64,000 nt of DNA, taken from assembly GCF_010671595.1 (NCBI RefSeq), contig NZ_JAABOP010000001.1:1-64000 (forward strand), written 5' to 3'. The notes beneath the pieces were generated by a model that did not search any database, was not told the DNA's origin, and saw only the letters and a program-made list of their open reading frames with translations. A program made the translations under genes and the position numbers. The DNA is from Muriicola jejuensis (lineage in GTDB: Bacteria; Bacteroidota; Bacteroidia; Flavobacteriales; Flavobacteriaceae). Positions 7,891 to 15,670 of the stretch are shown piece after piece; the stretch's first letter is position 1; the number at the start of each line of letters is the position of its first letter.

Positions 7891-9137
7891 AGCTCGCGTT
7901 AAAAAGTCTGTTGAACCGTAAGTTTACGGTGGCACTTACCATATTTTCTATCGCTATTAGTATCACTCTTTTATTGGGTGTTGAACGGATAAGGATTGGC
8001 GTTGAAAATAGTTTCACCAATACAATTTCAGGCACCGATTTGGTTGTTGGCGGGCGCACCGGCGACGAGCAGCTTCTCTTGTCAGCTGTATTTCATATCG
8101 GTATGGCTTCCAACAATATCAGCTGGAATAGGTACGAAGATATTGCTGCCAATGAATTAATAGACTGGACGATTCCGATTTCCCTGGGCGATTCGCATGA
8201 TGGATTTAGTGTAATTGGTACTAATGAAGATTATTTCAAACATTATAAATTTGCCAATAAACAACATTTGAAATTTCAGACGGGAAAAGCGTTTCGTGAA
8301 ACTTTTGATGCCGTTTTGGGGGCAGATGTCGCAGCCACTCATGAATATAAAATTGGCGATGAAATTGTAATCAACCACGGTTCGGGTGAAATTGCATTTC
8401 AAGATCATGGCGACAAACCTTTTCGAGTAACTGGAATCCTGGAACGCACCGGCACACCTGTTGACCAAACCATTCATGTGAGCCTGGGAGGAATCGAAGC
8501 CATTCATATTGACTGGGTAGATGGAATGCCCGACAAACTCATGAACTTTTCGGCTGAAGAGGTAGAGGAGCTTAATCTTGAACCCGAATTCATTACTGCT
8601 TTTTTGGTGGGATTAAAAAACAGAACAGACGTATTAACCTTACAGCGCCAAATCAATACAAATAAGAGTGAGCCCCTAACTGCAGTTATGCCAGGGATTA
8701 CCTTGCAACGACTTTGGAACATGATGGGCAAAATTGAAACAGCACTGCTGATTGTCTCTGGTTTTGTTGCCATTGCCGGATTAATAGGTATGCTTGTGGC
8801 ATTGCTCACCGGCGTTAGTGAAAGACGGCGCGAAATGGCAATTCTACGTTCGGTTGGTGCCAGCCCGTTAAAAATATTCGGTTTAATTTCCAGCGAATCT
8901 ATTGTAATAACCTTTTGGGGAATAGCGCTGGGTATAGGTTTTGTTTTTCTCTTGTTGCAGATAGCTAAACCCATACTCGAAACACAGTACGGCATTTATT
9001 TAAATCCCTCAGGGATATCATTACAGGAAATTTATATTATCGGAACGGTAATAATTTTGGGAATATTAATTGGGATAATTCCCGGTTATAAAATATATAA
9101 ATACTCACTTTTGGATGGAATGACAGTTAAAGTGTAA
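7878..9137 (+). CDS. ABC transporter permease, FtsX/MacB family
   Basis: A 419-residue membrane protein with one amino-terminal helix (residues ~18-36), a large periplasmic domain and three helices at the carboxy-terminal end (about 285-310, 335-365 and 385-405). The cytoplasmic loop holds GVSERRREMAILRSVGA, the FtsX-family coupling motif. It starts inside the ATPase gene (overlap 7878-7890) and forms the transporter with it. The periplasmic part contains a repeated 'GSGEIAFQDHGDKPF' -like region rich in His and Asp, which fits but does not prove a metal-related role. It is followed after 35 bases by the DUF3299 gene. Confidence 0.9.
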   Translation: MFILKLALKSLLNRKFTVALTIFSIAISITLLLGVERIRIGVENSFTNTISGTDLVVGGRTGDEQLLLSAVFHIGMASNNISWNRYEDIAANELIDWTIPISLGDSHDGFSVIGTNEDYFKHYKFANKQHLKFQTGKAFRETFDAVLGADVAATHEYKIGDEIVINHGSGEIAFQDHGDKPFRVTGILERTGTPVDQTIHVSLGGIEAIHIDWVDGMPDKLMNFSAEEVEELNLEPEFITAFLVGLKNRTDVLTLQRQINTNKSEPLTAVMPGITLQRLWNMMGKIETALLIVSGFVAIAGLIGMLVALLTGVSERRREMAILRSVGASPLKIFGLISSESIVITFWGIALGIGFVFLLLQIAKPILETQYGIYLNPSGISLQEIYIIGTVIILGILIGIIPGYKIYKYSLLDGMTVKV

Positions 9138-9172
9138 CTATCTTTCACACCAAAAAACTTAATTAAAAAAAT

Positions 9173-9832
9173 ATGCGCAATTTAATTTTCACTTTTCTGT
9201 TTTTAACCTTTTTTACTGGCTCCTTTGCCCAGGAGGTAAAAGAAATTCAATGGGATGATCTAGTTCCGGATGAAGTTAAACTTGATGATCCTTTTGAAAA
9301 ATTGACGGAGGATCAAATTGACGATTTAAGGTATATAGTGAGAATGCGGATGCTTCAAGAAAGAAAACCGGGAAGTGTGGGCGCTGAAAGCCTGAAAACA
9401 ATTGAAGAAAAAGAAAAAAAACTCACCGCTGAAGGAGTTGATATTGACGGCATGCTTGCCCAGCATACAGCTATTACGGAGTTTAGGAAAAAGAGTGCGG
9501 AAGGAGTAGTCGACTCATTAAACGGAGTAAACATTAGAATGTCAGGTTTTTTATTGCCGCTGGACTTTGATGGAAAAAATGGAGTTGAATTTCTTTTGGT
9601 GCCCTGGGTAGGGGCATGCATCCACACACCGCCACCACCGGCAAATCAAATTGTTTTTATAAAATTTGACAATGGCTTCGAAATGAATTCCCTCTTTGCC
9701 CCGGTGTGGGTTGAAGGTACGCTGATAACAAAAAGATTAACGAAAGAGCTTTATTTGGCAGATGGTGAATCCGAAATAAATGTGGGATATGCCATGTCGG
9801 CAAAAAAAATCTTGGACTACAAGAAGAAGTAA
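9173..9832 (+). CDS. DUF3299 secreted protein
   Basis: A 219-residue protein with a signal peptide (cut near GSFAQ), a charged helical middle with EEKEKKLTAEG, and the DUF3299 core: SGFLLPLDFDG, then EFLLVPWVGACIHTPPPPANQ with the family's conserved Cys-Ile-His, and VWVEGTLI. The Cys/His pair and repeated Pro suggest metal binding. The family is often found beside MacB-like ATPase/permease pairs, exactly as here. Function is not established; a periplasmic metal-handling partner of the transporter is the best inference. A terminator follows about 95 bases later, closing the three-gene unit. Confidence 0.85.
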   Translation: MRNLIFTFLFLTFFTGSFAQEVKEIQWDDLVPDEVKLDDPFEKLTEDQIDDLRYIVRMRMLQERKPGSVGAESLKTIEEKEKKLTAEGVDIDGMLAQHTAITEFRKKSAEGVVDSLNGVNIRMSGFLLPLDFDGKNGVEFLLVPWVGACIHTPPPPANQIVFIKFDNGFEMNSLFAPVWVEGTLITKRLTKELYLADGESEINVGYAMSAKKILDYKKK

Positions 9833-9927
9833 ATAAGACAAGCGATAGACCAATACGGGAAGAGAATCCGTTAATGCCGGTTTTGGTATAAATTATATTT
9901 TAAATCAATAGTGTCCGATAAAACAAT

Positions 9928-9967
9928 TTAAAAGGAAGCGGTATCAACTACCGTCTTCCTTTTTTTT
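9928..9967 (+). terminator. Terminator after the ABC/DUF3299 unit
   Basis: AAGGAAG plus CGGTA pairs with TACCG plus CTTCCTT across a TCAAC loop (one bulged T), followed directly by a run of seven or more T. This is a textbook intrinsic terminator. Confidence 0.75.
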
Positions 9968-10061
9968 ATGACTTTAATTTTTGGCAAAATTAAACGCTTC
10001 AAATGGCAACTGGTCGCTTTTTTCGGACAGGTTGAAAGTAGATACCTTGTAACTTTAAGAC

Positions 10062-10196
10062 ATGAAAAAGGGCAAATTTTCAGAGAAGCAGATTCTCGAC
10101 ATTCTCAAAGAGCAAGACTTTGGCAAAACTGTGGCTGAGATCAGCCGTGCGCACAACATTTCGCATGCCACCTTTCACAACTGGAAAAACAAATAG
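10062..10196 (+). mobile_element. IS3-family orfA remnant
   Basis: Forty-four codons starting at ATG 10062 read MKKGKFSEKQILDILKE followed by VAEISRAHNISHATFHNWKNK, the helix-turn-helix of an IS3-family transposase OrfA. The frame stops at TAG 10194-10196 where intact members continue with Tyr-Gly-Gly. No orfB is present. TGTCCGATAAAA near 9912 and TTTTTTCGGACA ending near 10028 are an imperfect inverted pair that may be old element ends, but this is weak. Confidence 0.75.
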
Positions 10197-10370
10197 GCCG
10201 GTCTGAAAAAACAGGAGCTCGTACGGCTTATCGCTAAAGGGCTCAGAAACAAAGAAATTGCGGATCTGCTCAACATCTCCACGGGAACCGTTAAAAGTCA
10301 TCTGACCAATATTTCTAGCAAACTCCAGGTTTCTAATCGCACCTCCATGCTCAGGAAAATCGTGGATTAG
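10197..10370 (+). pseudogene. LuxR-type DNA-binding domain remnant
   Basis: Directly after the TAG that ends the IS3 fragment and in the same reading frame come about 57 codons: QELVRLIAKGLRNKEIADLL, NISTGTVKSHLTNISSKLQV, SNRTSMLRKIVD, then TAG. This is a complete LuxR/GerE helix-turn-helix, the output domain of a response regulator or similar activator, without its sensor half and without a start codon. The in-frame junction suggests that an IS3 orfA was fused to a LuxR gene and later broken by a nonsense mutation. Confidence 0.75.
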
Positions 10371-10445
10371 GGAAAATCTCCTCCCTAGAAATACGACCTT
10401 TTTGTGACTAAAGTCATAGAATTGGGCGTCAAGATTAATAATACC

Positions 10446-10475
10446 TTTAACGAATTATTAACAAATTTATCTTTG
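10446..10475 (+). promoter_or_regulatory. Bacteroidota-type promoter upstream of the HdeD/amidohydrolase genes
   Basis: TATCTTTG at 10468-10475 fits the TAnnTTTG element, with a TTTA-type upstream element about 18 bases before it. The HdeD-like gene starts at 10662, leaving a long leader of about 180 bases. That leader contains CATCTCAG (from about 10598) and CTGAGATG (ending near 10640), which could fold with a loop of about 29 bases. Between 9833 and 10661 I see nothing else beyond the terminator and the IS3/LuxR remnants. Confidence 0.5.
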
Positions 10476-10661
10476 TAATAACTTCGGGCGATAAAACGGG
10501 GGCCATCTATCAAATTAGAGTAAAGGGGGAGCTCAATACTACCCTTTTGAATGCGGTAGATGATTTGATCTTAATCAATCATAACATAAGTAAAGCATCT
10601 CAGGATATGTTCTACCAAAAAACTAACACATTCTGAGATGTTAATTAAAAACATAACAAAT

Positions 10662-11195
10662 ATGAAAACATTACAAAAACTGTGGTGGTTAACCTTCTTA
10701 AGAGGGGTTATACTTTTAATACTCGCTTTTTTTGTATTTCGCCATCCGGTGAATGCACTTATGGGCGTGGCTATCTACATTGGGATTAGCTTATTGATTA
10801 CAGGAATATTACAGACTGCAGCATCAATTGGGTTTAAAGATTTATTTCCTAATTGGGAGTATATCCTTGCCGGAGGGCTTCTTGATATTGTATTCGGGTT
10901 TGTACTCTTATCTAACCCGGCACTTACGGCAAGTACACTGCCCTTTGTAGTAGGGTTTTGGATCATGGTTTCGGGTATCATGTCGTTTTCAGACGCTTTT
11001 CAAAGTAAAAAAGAAGGCAATTCCCTTTGGGCCTTAAGTATGCTAGGCGGCGTGCTGTCCGTATTGATAGGTTACCTTATTATGAGCAATATAGTAGTTG
11101 GAGTACTTACCATTACCACATGGATGGGGATTGGATTTGCTATTGCCGGCATTGTGAACATTACCATTGGATTAAAATTAAAATCATTAAAATAA
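10662..11195 (+). CDS. HdeD-like membrane protein (DUF308)
   Basis: A 177-residue integral membrane protein with six predicted helices arranged as three pairs, the usual layout of the HdeD/DUF308 family; HdeD of E. coli is linked to acid resistance at high cell density. I chose ATG 10662 (MKTLQKLWWLTFLRG) rather than ATG 10638 because homologues begin with such a WWLxxLRG segment. The stop is 13 bases before amidohydrolase A3, so the gene probably heads an operon with A3, the deacylase and A5. Its exact role beside secreted hydrolases is unknown. Confidence 0.8.
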   Translation: MKTLQKLWWLTFLRGVILLILAFFVFRHPVNALMGVAIYIGISLLITGILQTAASIGFKDLFPNWEYILAGGLLDIVFGFVLLSNPALTASTLPFVVGFWIMVSGIMSFSDAFQSKKEGNSLWALSMLGGVLSVLIGYLIMSNIVVGVLTITTWMGIGFAIAGIVNITIGLKLKSLK

Positions 11196-11208
11196 ATAAT
11201 TCATCATT

Positions 11209-12546
11209 ATGAAAAGAATAGTACTGGTATCCATACTTTGCATCCTCAGCTTAGGGCTATTCGCCCAGGAAAAACCAAAGCCAATTACACTTTTCACTAA
11301 CGTCCAAGTTTTTGATGGAAAAACTGACAAGCTGATCAAGGCAGATGTTTTGGTTGAGGGAAATCTGATCAAACAAATATCCAAAGAGCCTTTGATGGTG
11401 ATGCAAACCGATAATGTATCCATTATTGATGGAGGTGGGCGCACGCTGATGCCAGGTCTTATTGACGCACATGTGCATCTTTCATTAAATATGAATTTTA
11501 TCTCTATGTTTTATCAATCTCCAGACTATCTGGCAATACGAGCTATAGATGAAGCAAAAAACACTTTAATGCGAGGCTTTACTTCTGTAAGAGATACAGG
11601 AGGAGAAGTATTAGGAATAAAATTAGCCATTGATCAAGGTTATGCAATTGGGCCACGTATTTGGGCTGCAGGTGCAGGGATTTGTATGACGGGTGGGCAT
11701 GCAGATTTAAGACCTCAAGCTCAAAGACCACGTCAATTAGGAGGTCCAGTTTATTACGATGGGGAATTTAACGGGATTACAGTGATTGCTGATGGTGTGC
11801 CAGAAGTATTAAGCGCTGCCCGACTCCAAATGCGTAAAGGTGCTGCATTTTTAAAAATGTTTACAAGTGGAGCAGTAAGTGGGATGTATGATCCTTTAGA
11901 TATTGGTGAGTATTCTTTCGAAGAAATTAAAGCTGCTGCAGATGAAGCAAAAAGATGGAATACTTATTTAGCTGTGCATTCATATAATGACAAAGGGGTA
12001 AGTTTAGCTTTAGAAGCTGGTGCAATGTCTATTGAACATGCAAATTTAATGACAGAAGAAACCATGAAGCTACTTGTTGAAAAAGGTGCGTTCTTAAGTA
12101 CACAAACTGGAGTTTATTTTTCAGATGCACCTGAAAACTGGAGCGAAGAAAGCAAAATGAAACATGATAAAGCTAGAGATGGTATAGACAACTTGTTTAA
12201 GTTAGCAAAAAAATACAATGCCAAAATTACTATTGGTAGTGATTATGTTGACAATGCAGAGCAGAAAAAAGGACAGTCTTTTGAACTGAGCAATAGATTA
12301 AAATGGTGGACAGCTCCAGAAATCTTAAGTCAAGCCACTTCTGGAAATGCTGAAGTACTTTATTTTAGTGGTCCTCGTAATCCCTATCCTGGAAAACTAG
12401 GTGTGATTGAAGAAGGTGCTTTGGCTGACATTCTATTAATTGATGGAAATCCCTTAGAAGATTTAACACTATTTCACGATCCTGAAAACAATCTAGATCT
12501 TATCATGAAAGATGGAAAAATCTATAAAAACACAATTGAAAGATAA
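11209..12546 (+). CDS. Secreted metal-dependent amidohydrolase A3
   Basis: A 445-residue enzyme with signal peptide (cut near LFAQ). Catalytic residues are in place: DAHVH (His88, His90), Lys in AFLKMFTSG, His in LAVHSYND, His in SIEHANLM and Asp in IGSDYVD. The first ~85 residues (LFTNVQVFDG, KADVLVEGNLIKQISKEPL, DNVSIIDGGG) are very close to those of the enzyme at 14152, while the rest is clearly different, repeating the mosaic pattern of A1/A2. The ending NPLEDLTLF plus DLIMKDGKIYKNT is the shared carboxy-terminal beta-sandwich. It is tightly spaced between the HdeD-like gene and the deacylase gene. Substrate specificity is unknown; family members act on dipeptides and N-acyl amino acids. 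Confidence 0.85.
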   Translation: MKRIVLVSILCILSLGLFAQEKPKPITLFTNVQVFDGKTDKLIKADVLVEGNLIKQISKEPLMVMQTDNVSIIDGGGRTLMPGLIDAHVHLSLNMNFISMFYQSPDYLAIRAIDEAKNTLMRGFTSVRDTGGEVLGIKLAIDQGYAIGPRIWAAGAGICMTGGHADLRPQAQRPRQLGGPVYYDGEFNGITVIADGVPEVLSAARLQMRKGAAFLKMFTSGAVSGMYDPLDIGEYSFEEIKAAADEAKRWNTYLAVHSYNDKGVSLALEAGAMSIEHANLMTEETMKLLVEKGAFLSTQTGVYFSDAPENWSEESKMKHDKARDGIDNLFKLAKKYNAKITIGSDYVDNAEQKKGQSFELSNRLKWWTAPEILSQATSGNAEVLYFSGPRNPYPGKLGVIEEGALADILLIDGNPLEDLTLFHDPENNLDLIMKDGKIYKNTIER

Positions 12547-12629
12547 TTAAGCTACTCAAATTGAAAAAAATAATAACAACTATTGCATTAATGCTAGCTT
12601 TAAGTAGCTTGAATGCACAAGAAAAACCT
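12528..12629 (+). repeat. Direct repeat: intergenic plus signal-peptide region, copy 1
   Basis: About 100 bases covering the end of A3, the spacer and the deacylase signal peptide closely match 14119-14220. Differences are few; among them is the start codon, TTG here against ATG in the second copy. Confidence 0.8.
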
Positions 12630-14117
12630 GCTGAGTATGACCTTGTCATTCTTAACGGAAGAGTAATGGACCCTGAAACCATGTTTGATGCTATTGCAAA
12701 CGTTGGAATTAAAGACGGGAAAATTGTAATGATTACTAAAAGTAAAATTACAGGTAAAGAAATAATTAACGCAAAAGGTCATGTTGTTGCTCCAGGTTTC
12801 ATTGATCCACATAGCCACAACGTTCCAACTCCATTTGGTCAAAAATTAGCCTTAAGAGATGGTGTAACAACACCACTAGAATTAGAACTTGGAGTGTTGC
12901 CTATCAATTTTTGGTATGATCAAATGAAGGGAAAATCACAAACGAATTACGGTGCTTCTGCTAGTATTGAAGCGGCTCGAGAAAAAATACTTAATCCTAC
13001 CTACCAAACATCTGATGCAGCACTTATCAATGATGCCTCGATAATGGATGAAACCCATCTTTCCATGGCTTGGTCAAAAGATGTTGCTTCCGATGAACAA
13101 GTAAACCAGATTCTTGATTTAGTTGAAGAAGGATTAAAGCAAGGTGGTCTTGGTATTGGTTACACACCTGGTTATATGGTCTACGGAGTAAGGTCTGAAG
13201 AAGGTGTTGGCGCACAAAAGTTGGCTGGTAAATACAGACGTTTCGTTTATTTACACGGTCGGTTTTCAGGTCAACTCCCTCCTAATGACGGACTAACCGG
13301 CACATTGCAACAGCTAGGTGCTGCAGAAGCTTATGGAGGTGGTCTGGTTATCGCACATATGACGGCACAGACTTTAAGTCAAACAAAAGAAGCACAGGCG
13401 ATTATAGATGCCGCTGCTAGAAAAGGTATTCCTGTTATATCTGAAATATATGCCTATACCTATGGTTCTACTATCGTTGCTGCCGACTATCTTGAACCAG
13501 ATAATTATCAAAATAATATGGGACATGATTATAAAGATATTGTCAATTTAACAGACATGAAGCCCTTAACAAAAGAAACCTACGAACAACTAAAAAAAGA
13601 TGCTCCTACTACTAATGTAACGTTTGAGAATGCTACGAAGGAAGATTTATATTGGGCACTTTCCCACCCTACTTCTATTATAGGTAGTGATGCTTTCCCT
13701 GGTGTTTCAAAGATAGACAAATCTCTCCCTAAAGATTGGGATACACCCTATGAATCTGTCAATGCTCACCCTCGAGGTGCTGGAACTCATGCTCGAATTT
13801 TAAGATTAGTACGGGAAGAAAATTTAATGTCTTTAATGTTGGCCGTTTCCAAAATGACTTTTATGCCAGCTAAATTTCTTCAGGAAAATGGAGTAGATCA
13901 AATGGCGAACAAAGGACGATTACAAGTGGGTAAAGACGCAGACATAACAATTTTTGATCCTGCTACCATCAAAGATAATGCAACACCACAAATGGGTACT
14001 TTACCATCTACAGGTATTCCTTACGTGATAGTCAATGGTACAGTTGTGGTTAAAGATTCTAAAGTTTTAAAAGATGTTTATCCAGGACAACCGATTCGAG
14101 CAGAAATTCAAGAATAA
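12561..14117 (+). CDS. N-acyl-D-amino-acid deacylase-like amidohydrolase A4
   Basis: A 518-residue secreted enzyme of the D-aminoacylase branch. The start is TTG at 12561, supported by a signal peptide (KIITTIALMLALSSLNAQ) whose DNA is nearly identical to that of A5, where the codon is ATG. Motifs: PGFIDPHSH (His84, His86), LRDGVTTPLELELG where a Glu takes the place of the bridging ligand as in D-aminoacylases, YLHGRFSG, IAHMTAQ, IGSDAFPG, and HPRGAGTHARIL, which is diagnostic of the family. Members remove acyl groups from N-acyl-D-amino acids (or act on D-glutamate derivatives). It lies 14 bases after A3 and 34 before A5 and is clearly in their operon. Confidence 0.85.
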   Translation: MKKIITTIALMLALSSLNAQEKPAEYDLVILNGRVMDPETMFDAIANVGIKDGKIVMITKSKITGKEIINAKGHVVAPGFIDPHSHNVPTPFGQKLALRDGVTTPLELELGVLPINFWYDQMKGKSQTNYGASASIEAAREKILNPTYQTSDAALINDASIMDETHLSMAWSKDVASDEQVNQILDLVEEGLKQGGLGIGYTPGYMVYGVRSEEGVGAQKLAGKYRRFVYLHGRFSGQLPPNDGLTGTLQQLGAAEAYGGGLVIAHMTAQTLSQTKEAQAIIDAAARKGIPVISEIYAYTYGSTIVAADYLEPDNYQNNMGHDYKDIVNLTDMKPLTKETYEQLKKDAPTTNVTFENATKEDLYWALSHPTSIIGSDAFPGVSKIDKSLPKDWDTPYESVNAHPRGAGTHARILRLVREENLMSLMLAVSKMTFMPAKFLQENGVDQMANKGRLQVGKDADITIFDPATIKDNATPQMGTLPSTGIPYVIVNGTVVVKDSKVLKDVYPGQPIRAEIQE

Positions 14118-14118
14118 G

Positions 14119-14220
14119 AAACACAATTGAAAAATAATTAAACTACTCAAAATGAAAAAAATAATAACAACTATTGCATTAATGGTAGTTTTAAGTAGCT
14201 TGAATGCACAAGAAAAACCC
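14119..14220 (+). repeat. Direct repeat: intergenic plus signal-peptide region, copy 2
   Basis: This is the second copy of 12528-12629, placed so that the same leader and signal peptide now precede a different enzyme (A5 instead of the deacylase). It shows that leaders move between catalytic bodies in this array. Confidence 0.8.
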
Positions 14221-15492
14221 AAACAGATTACCCTTTTTACGAATGTACAAGTCTTTGACGGCACATCCGATAAGTTGATCAAGGCAGATGTGTTGGTGGA
14301 GGGAAACCTGATCAAACAAATATCCAAAGAACCTCTAATGGTTGCGCAAACTGATAATGTAAGCATTATTGACGGAGGAGGAAAAACGCTGATGCCGGGT
14401 TTGACTGACGCCCACACGCACATTATGTGGACTGATGATATCGAAAATCTGATTTATAGTGCCCCGGAGGGGTGGTCGGGCACACTTGCAGCAGTTAACG
14501 CAGGTGAAATGCTACAACGCGGATTTACAACTATTCGAGACAACGGCGGCCCAGCTTTCGGATTAAAAAAAGCAATTGATGAACATATCATTCCTGGTCC
14601 GCGAATTCTTCCTGCGGGTGCGTTTATATCTCAAACGTCAGGTCACGGTGATTATGACCAACGCATGTTCTATTTATCACCGCACTTTACCGGTCAGATT
14701 GACAAGGCCTACATCCGTGGTTGGACCATAGTTGCTGATGGCGTGGCTGAAGTACAGAAGGCCTCACGAGATGTTCTTCGGTCAGGAGCAACACATCTCA
14801 AAGTCTTTGGTAGCGGAAGCATTACCGGCGCTCATGACCCGATAGATGTCACAGAGTATACCTATGAAGAACTCAAAGCGCTTGCCGATGAAACAAAAAA
14901 ATGGGGAACATACGCAGCGATACACGCTTACAGCGATGAGGGCATCCAAAACGCAATTAAAGCCGGTATAAAAAGTATTGAACATGGTCTATTCGCTTCA
15001 GAAGAAACCATGGAAATGATTAAAAAAAATGATGTGTGGTTTTCAACTCAGTTTTTAGCTTTTAGTTTGCCTCCAGAAAAGGCGGGAATGAAAGGGGAGG
15101 CTGTTTCCAAGTATCTAACCGCACAAGAAGGCGCTCAAAAAGGGTATGAACGTGCTAAAAAATATGGTGTGAAAATGACGTTTGGTACCGATATTTTAGG
15201 TTCGCTAGAACTTCACCGTATGCAAAATTTAGAATTTACAGCCCGAAGCAAGTACTTTACTCCGTATGAAATATTGAAGCAAGCTACATCGCAAAATGCA
15301 GAACTCTTTGAATTATCCGGAGAGCGCCATCCCTATAAGGAAGGTAAGCTAGGTGTTATCGAAGAAGGCGCATATGCGGATTTGCTGCTAGTAAACGGCA
15401 ACCCTCTTGAAGATATATCGCTGTTAGCTGCACCAGATAAAAATTTATCTTTAATTATGAAAGATGGCGTAATTTATAAAAATAGTCTGTAA
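14152..15492 (+). CDS. Secreted metal-dependent amidohydrolase A5
   Basis: A 446-residue enzyme. Its signal peptide (KKIITTIALMVVLSSLNAQ) is shared with the preceding deacylase, the next ~70 residues are shared with A3, and the catalytic body resembles A2 more (PRILPAGAFISQTSGHGDYD against PRIFPSGALISQTSGHGDFG). The ligands are present: DAHTH (His88, His90), Lys in THLKVFGSG, His in AAIHAYSD, His in SIEHGLF and Asp in FGTDILG. The carboxy-terminal strands (YADLLLVNGNPLEDISLL) are those found as a remnant at 853-1008. It is the last enzyme of the HdeD-A3-A4-A5 run; 178 bases later the second beta-barrel copy begins. Confidence 0.85.
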   Translation: MKKIITTIALMVVLSSLNAQEKPKQITLFTNVQVFDGTSDKLIKADVLVEGNLIKQISKEPLMVAQTDNVSIIDGGGKTLMPGLTDAHTHIMWTDDIENLIYSAPEGWSGTLAAVNAGEMLQRGFTTIRDNGGPAFGLKKAIDEHIIPGPRILPAGAFISQTSGHGDYDQRMFYLSPHFTGQIDKAYIRGWTIVADGVAEVQKASRDVLRSGATHLKVFGSGSITGAHDPIDVTEYTYEELKALADETKKWGTYAAIHAYSDEGIQNAIKAGIKSIEHGLFASEETMEMIKKNDVWFSTQFLAFSLPPEKAGMKGEAVSKYLTAQEGAQKGYERAKKYGVKMTFGTDILGSLELHRMQNLEFTARSKYFTPYEILKQATSQNAELFELSGERHPYKEGKLGVIEEGAYADLLLVNGNPLEDISLLAAPDKNLSLIMKDGVIYKNSL

Positions 15493-15670
15493 CACCCTGT
15501 AAATTAAACTGATATGGATTGACTTTTTAGATAGTAACATCTGTTTTTTATGCTGTTCTTGTCACTAAGAAAAGCTAAATAACTGAGCCCTATTATGGGA
15601 AAACGTAGTACTTTAACAGCTGTTTTTAGATATTTATTTTAGAGAACAATTAAACAAAAACAATTAAATT

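Noticed and set aside
9912-10028. Terminal inverted repeats of a complete insertion sequence
   Set aside because: The pair is short and imperfect, lies on one side of the orfA remnant, and no matching far end was found.
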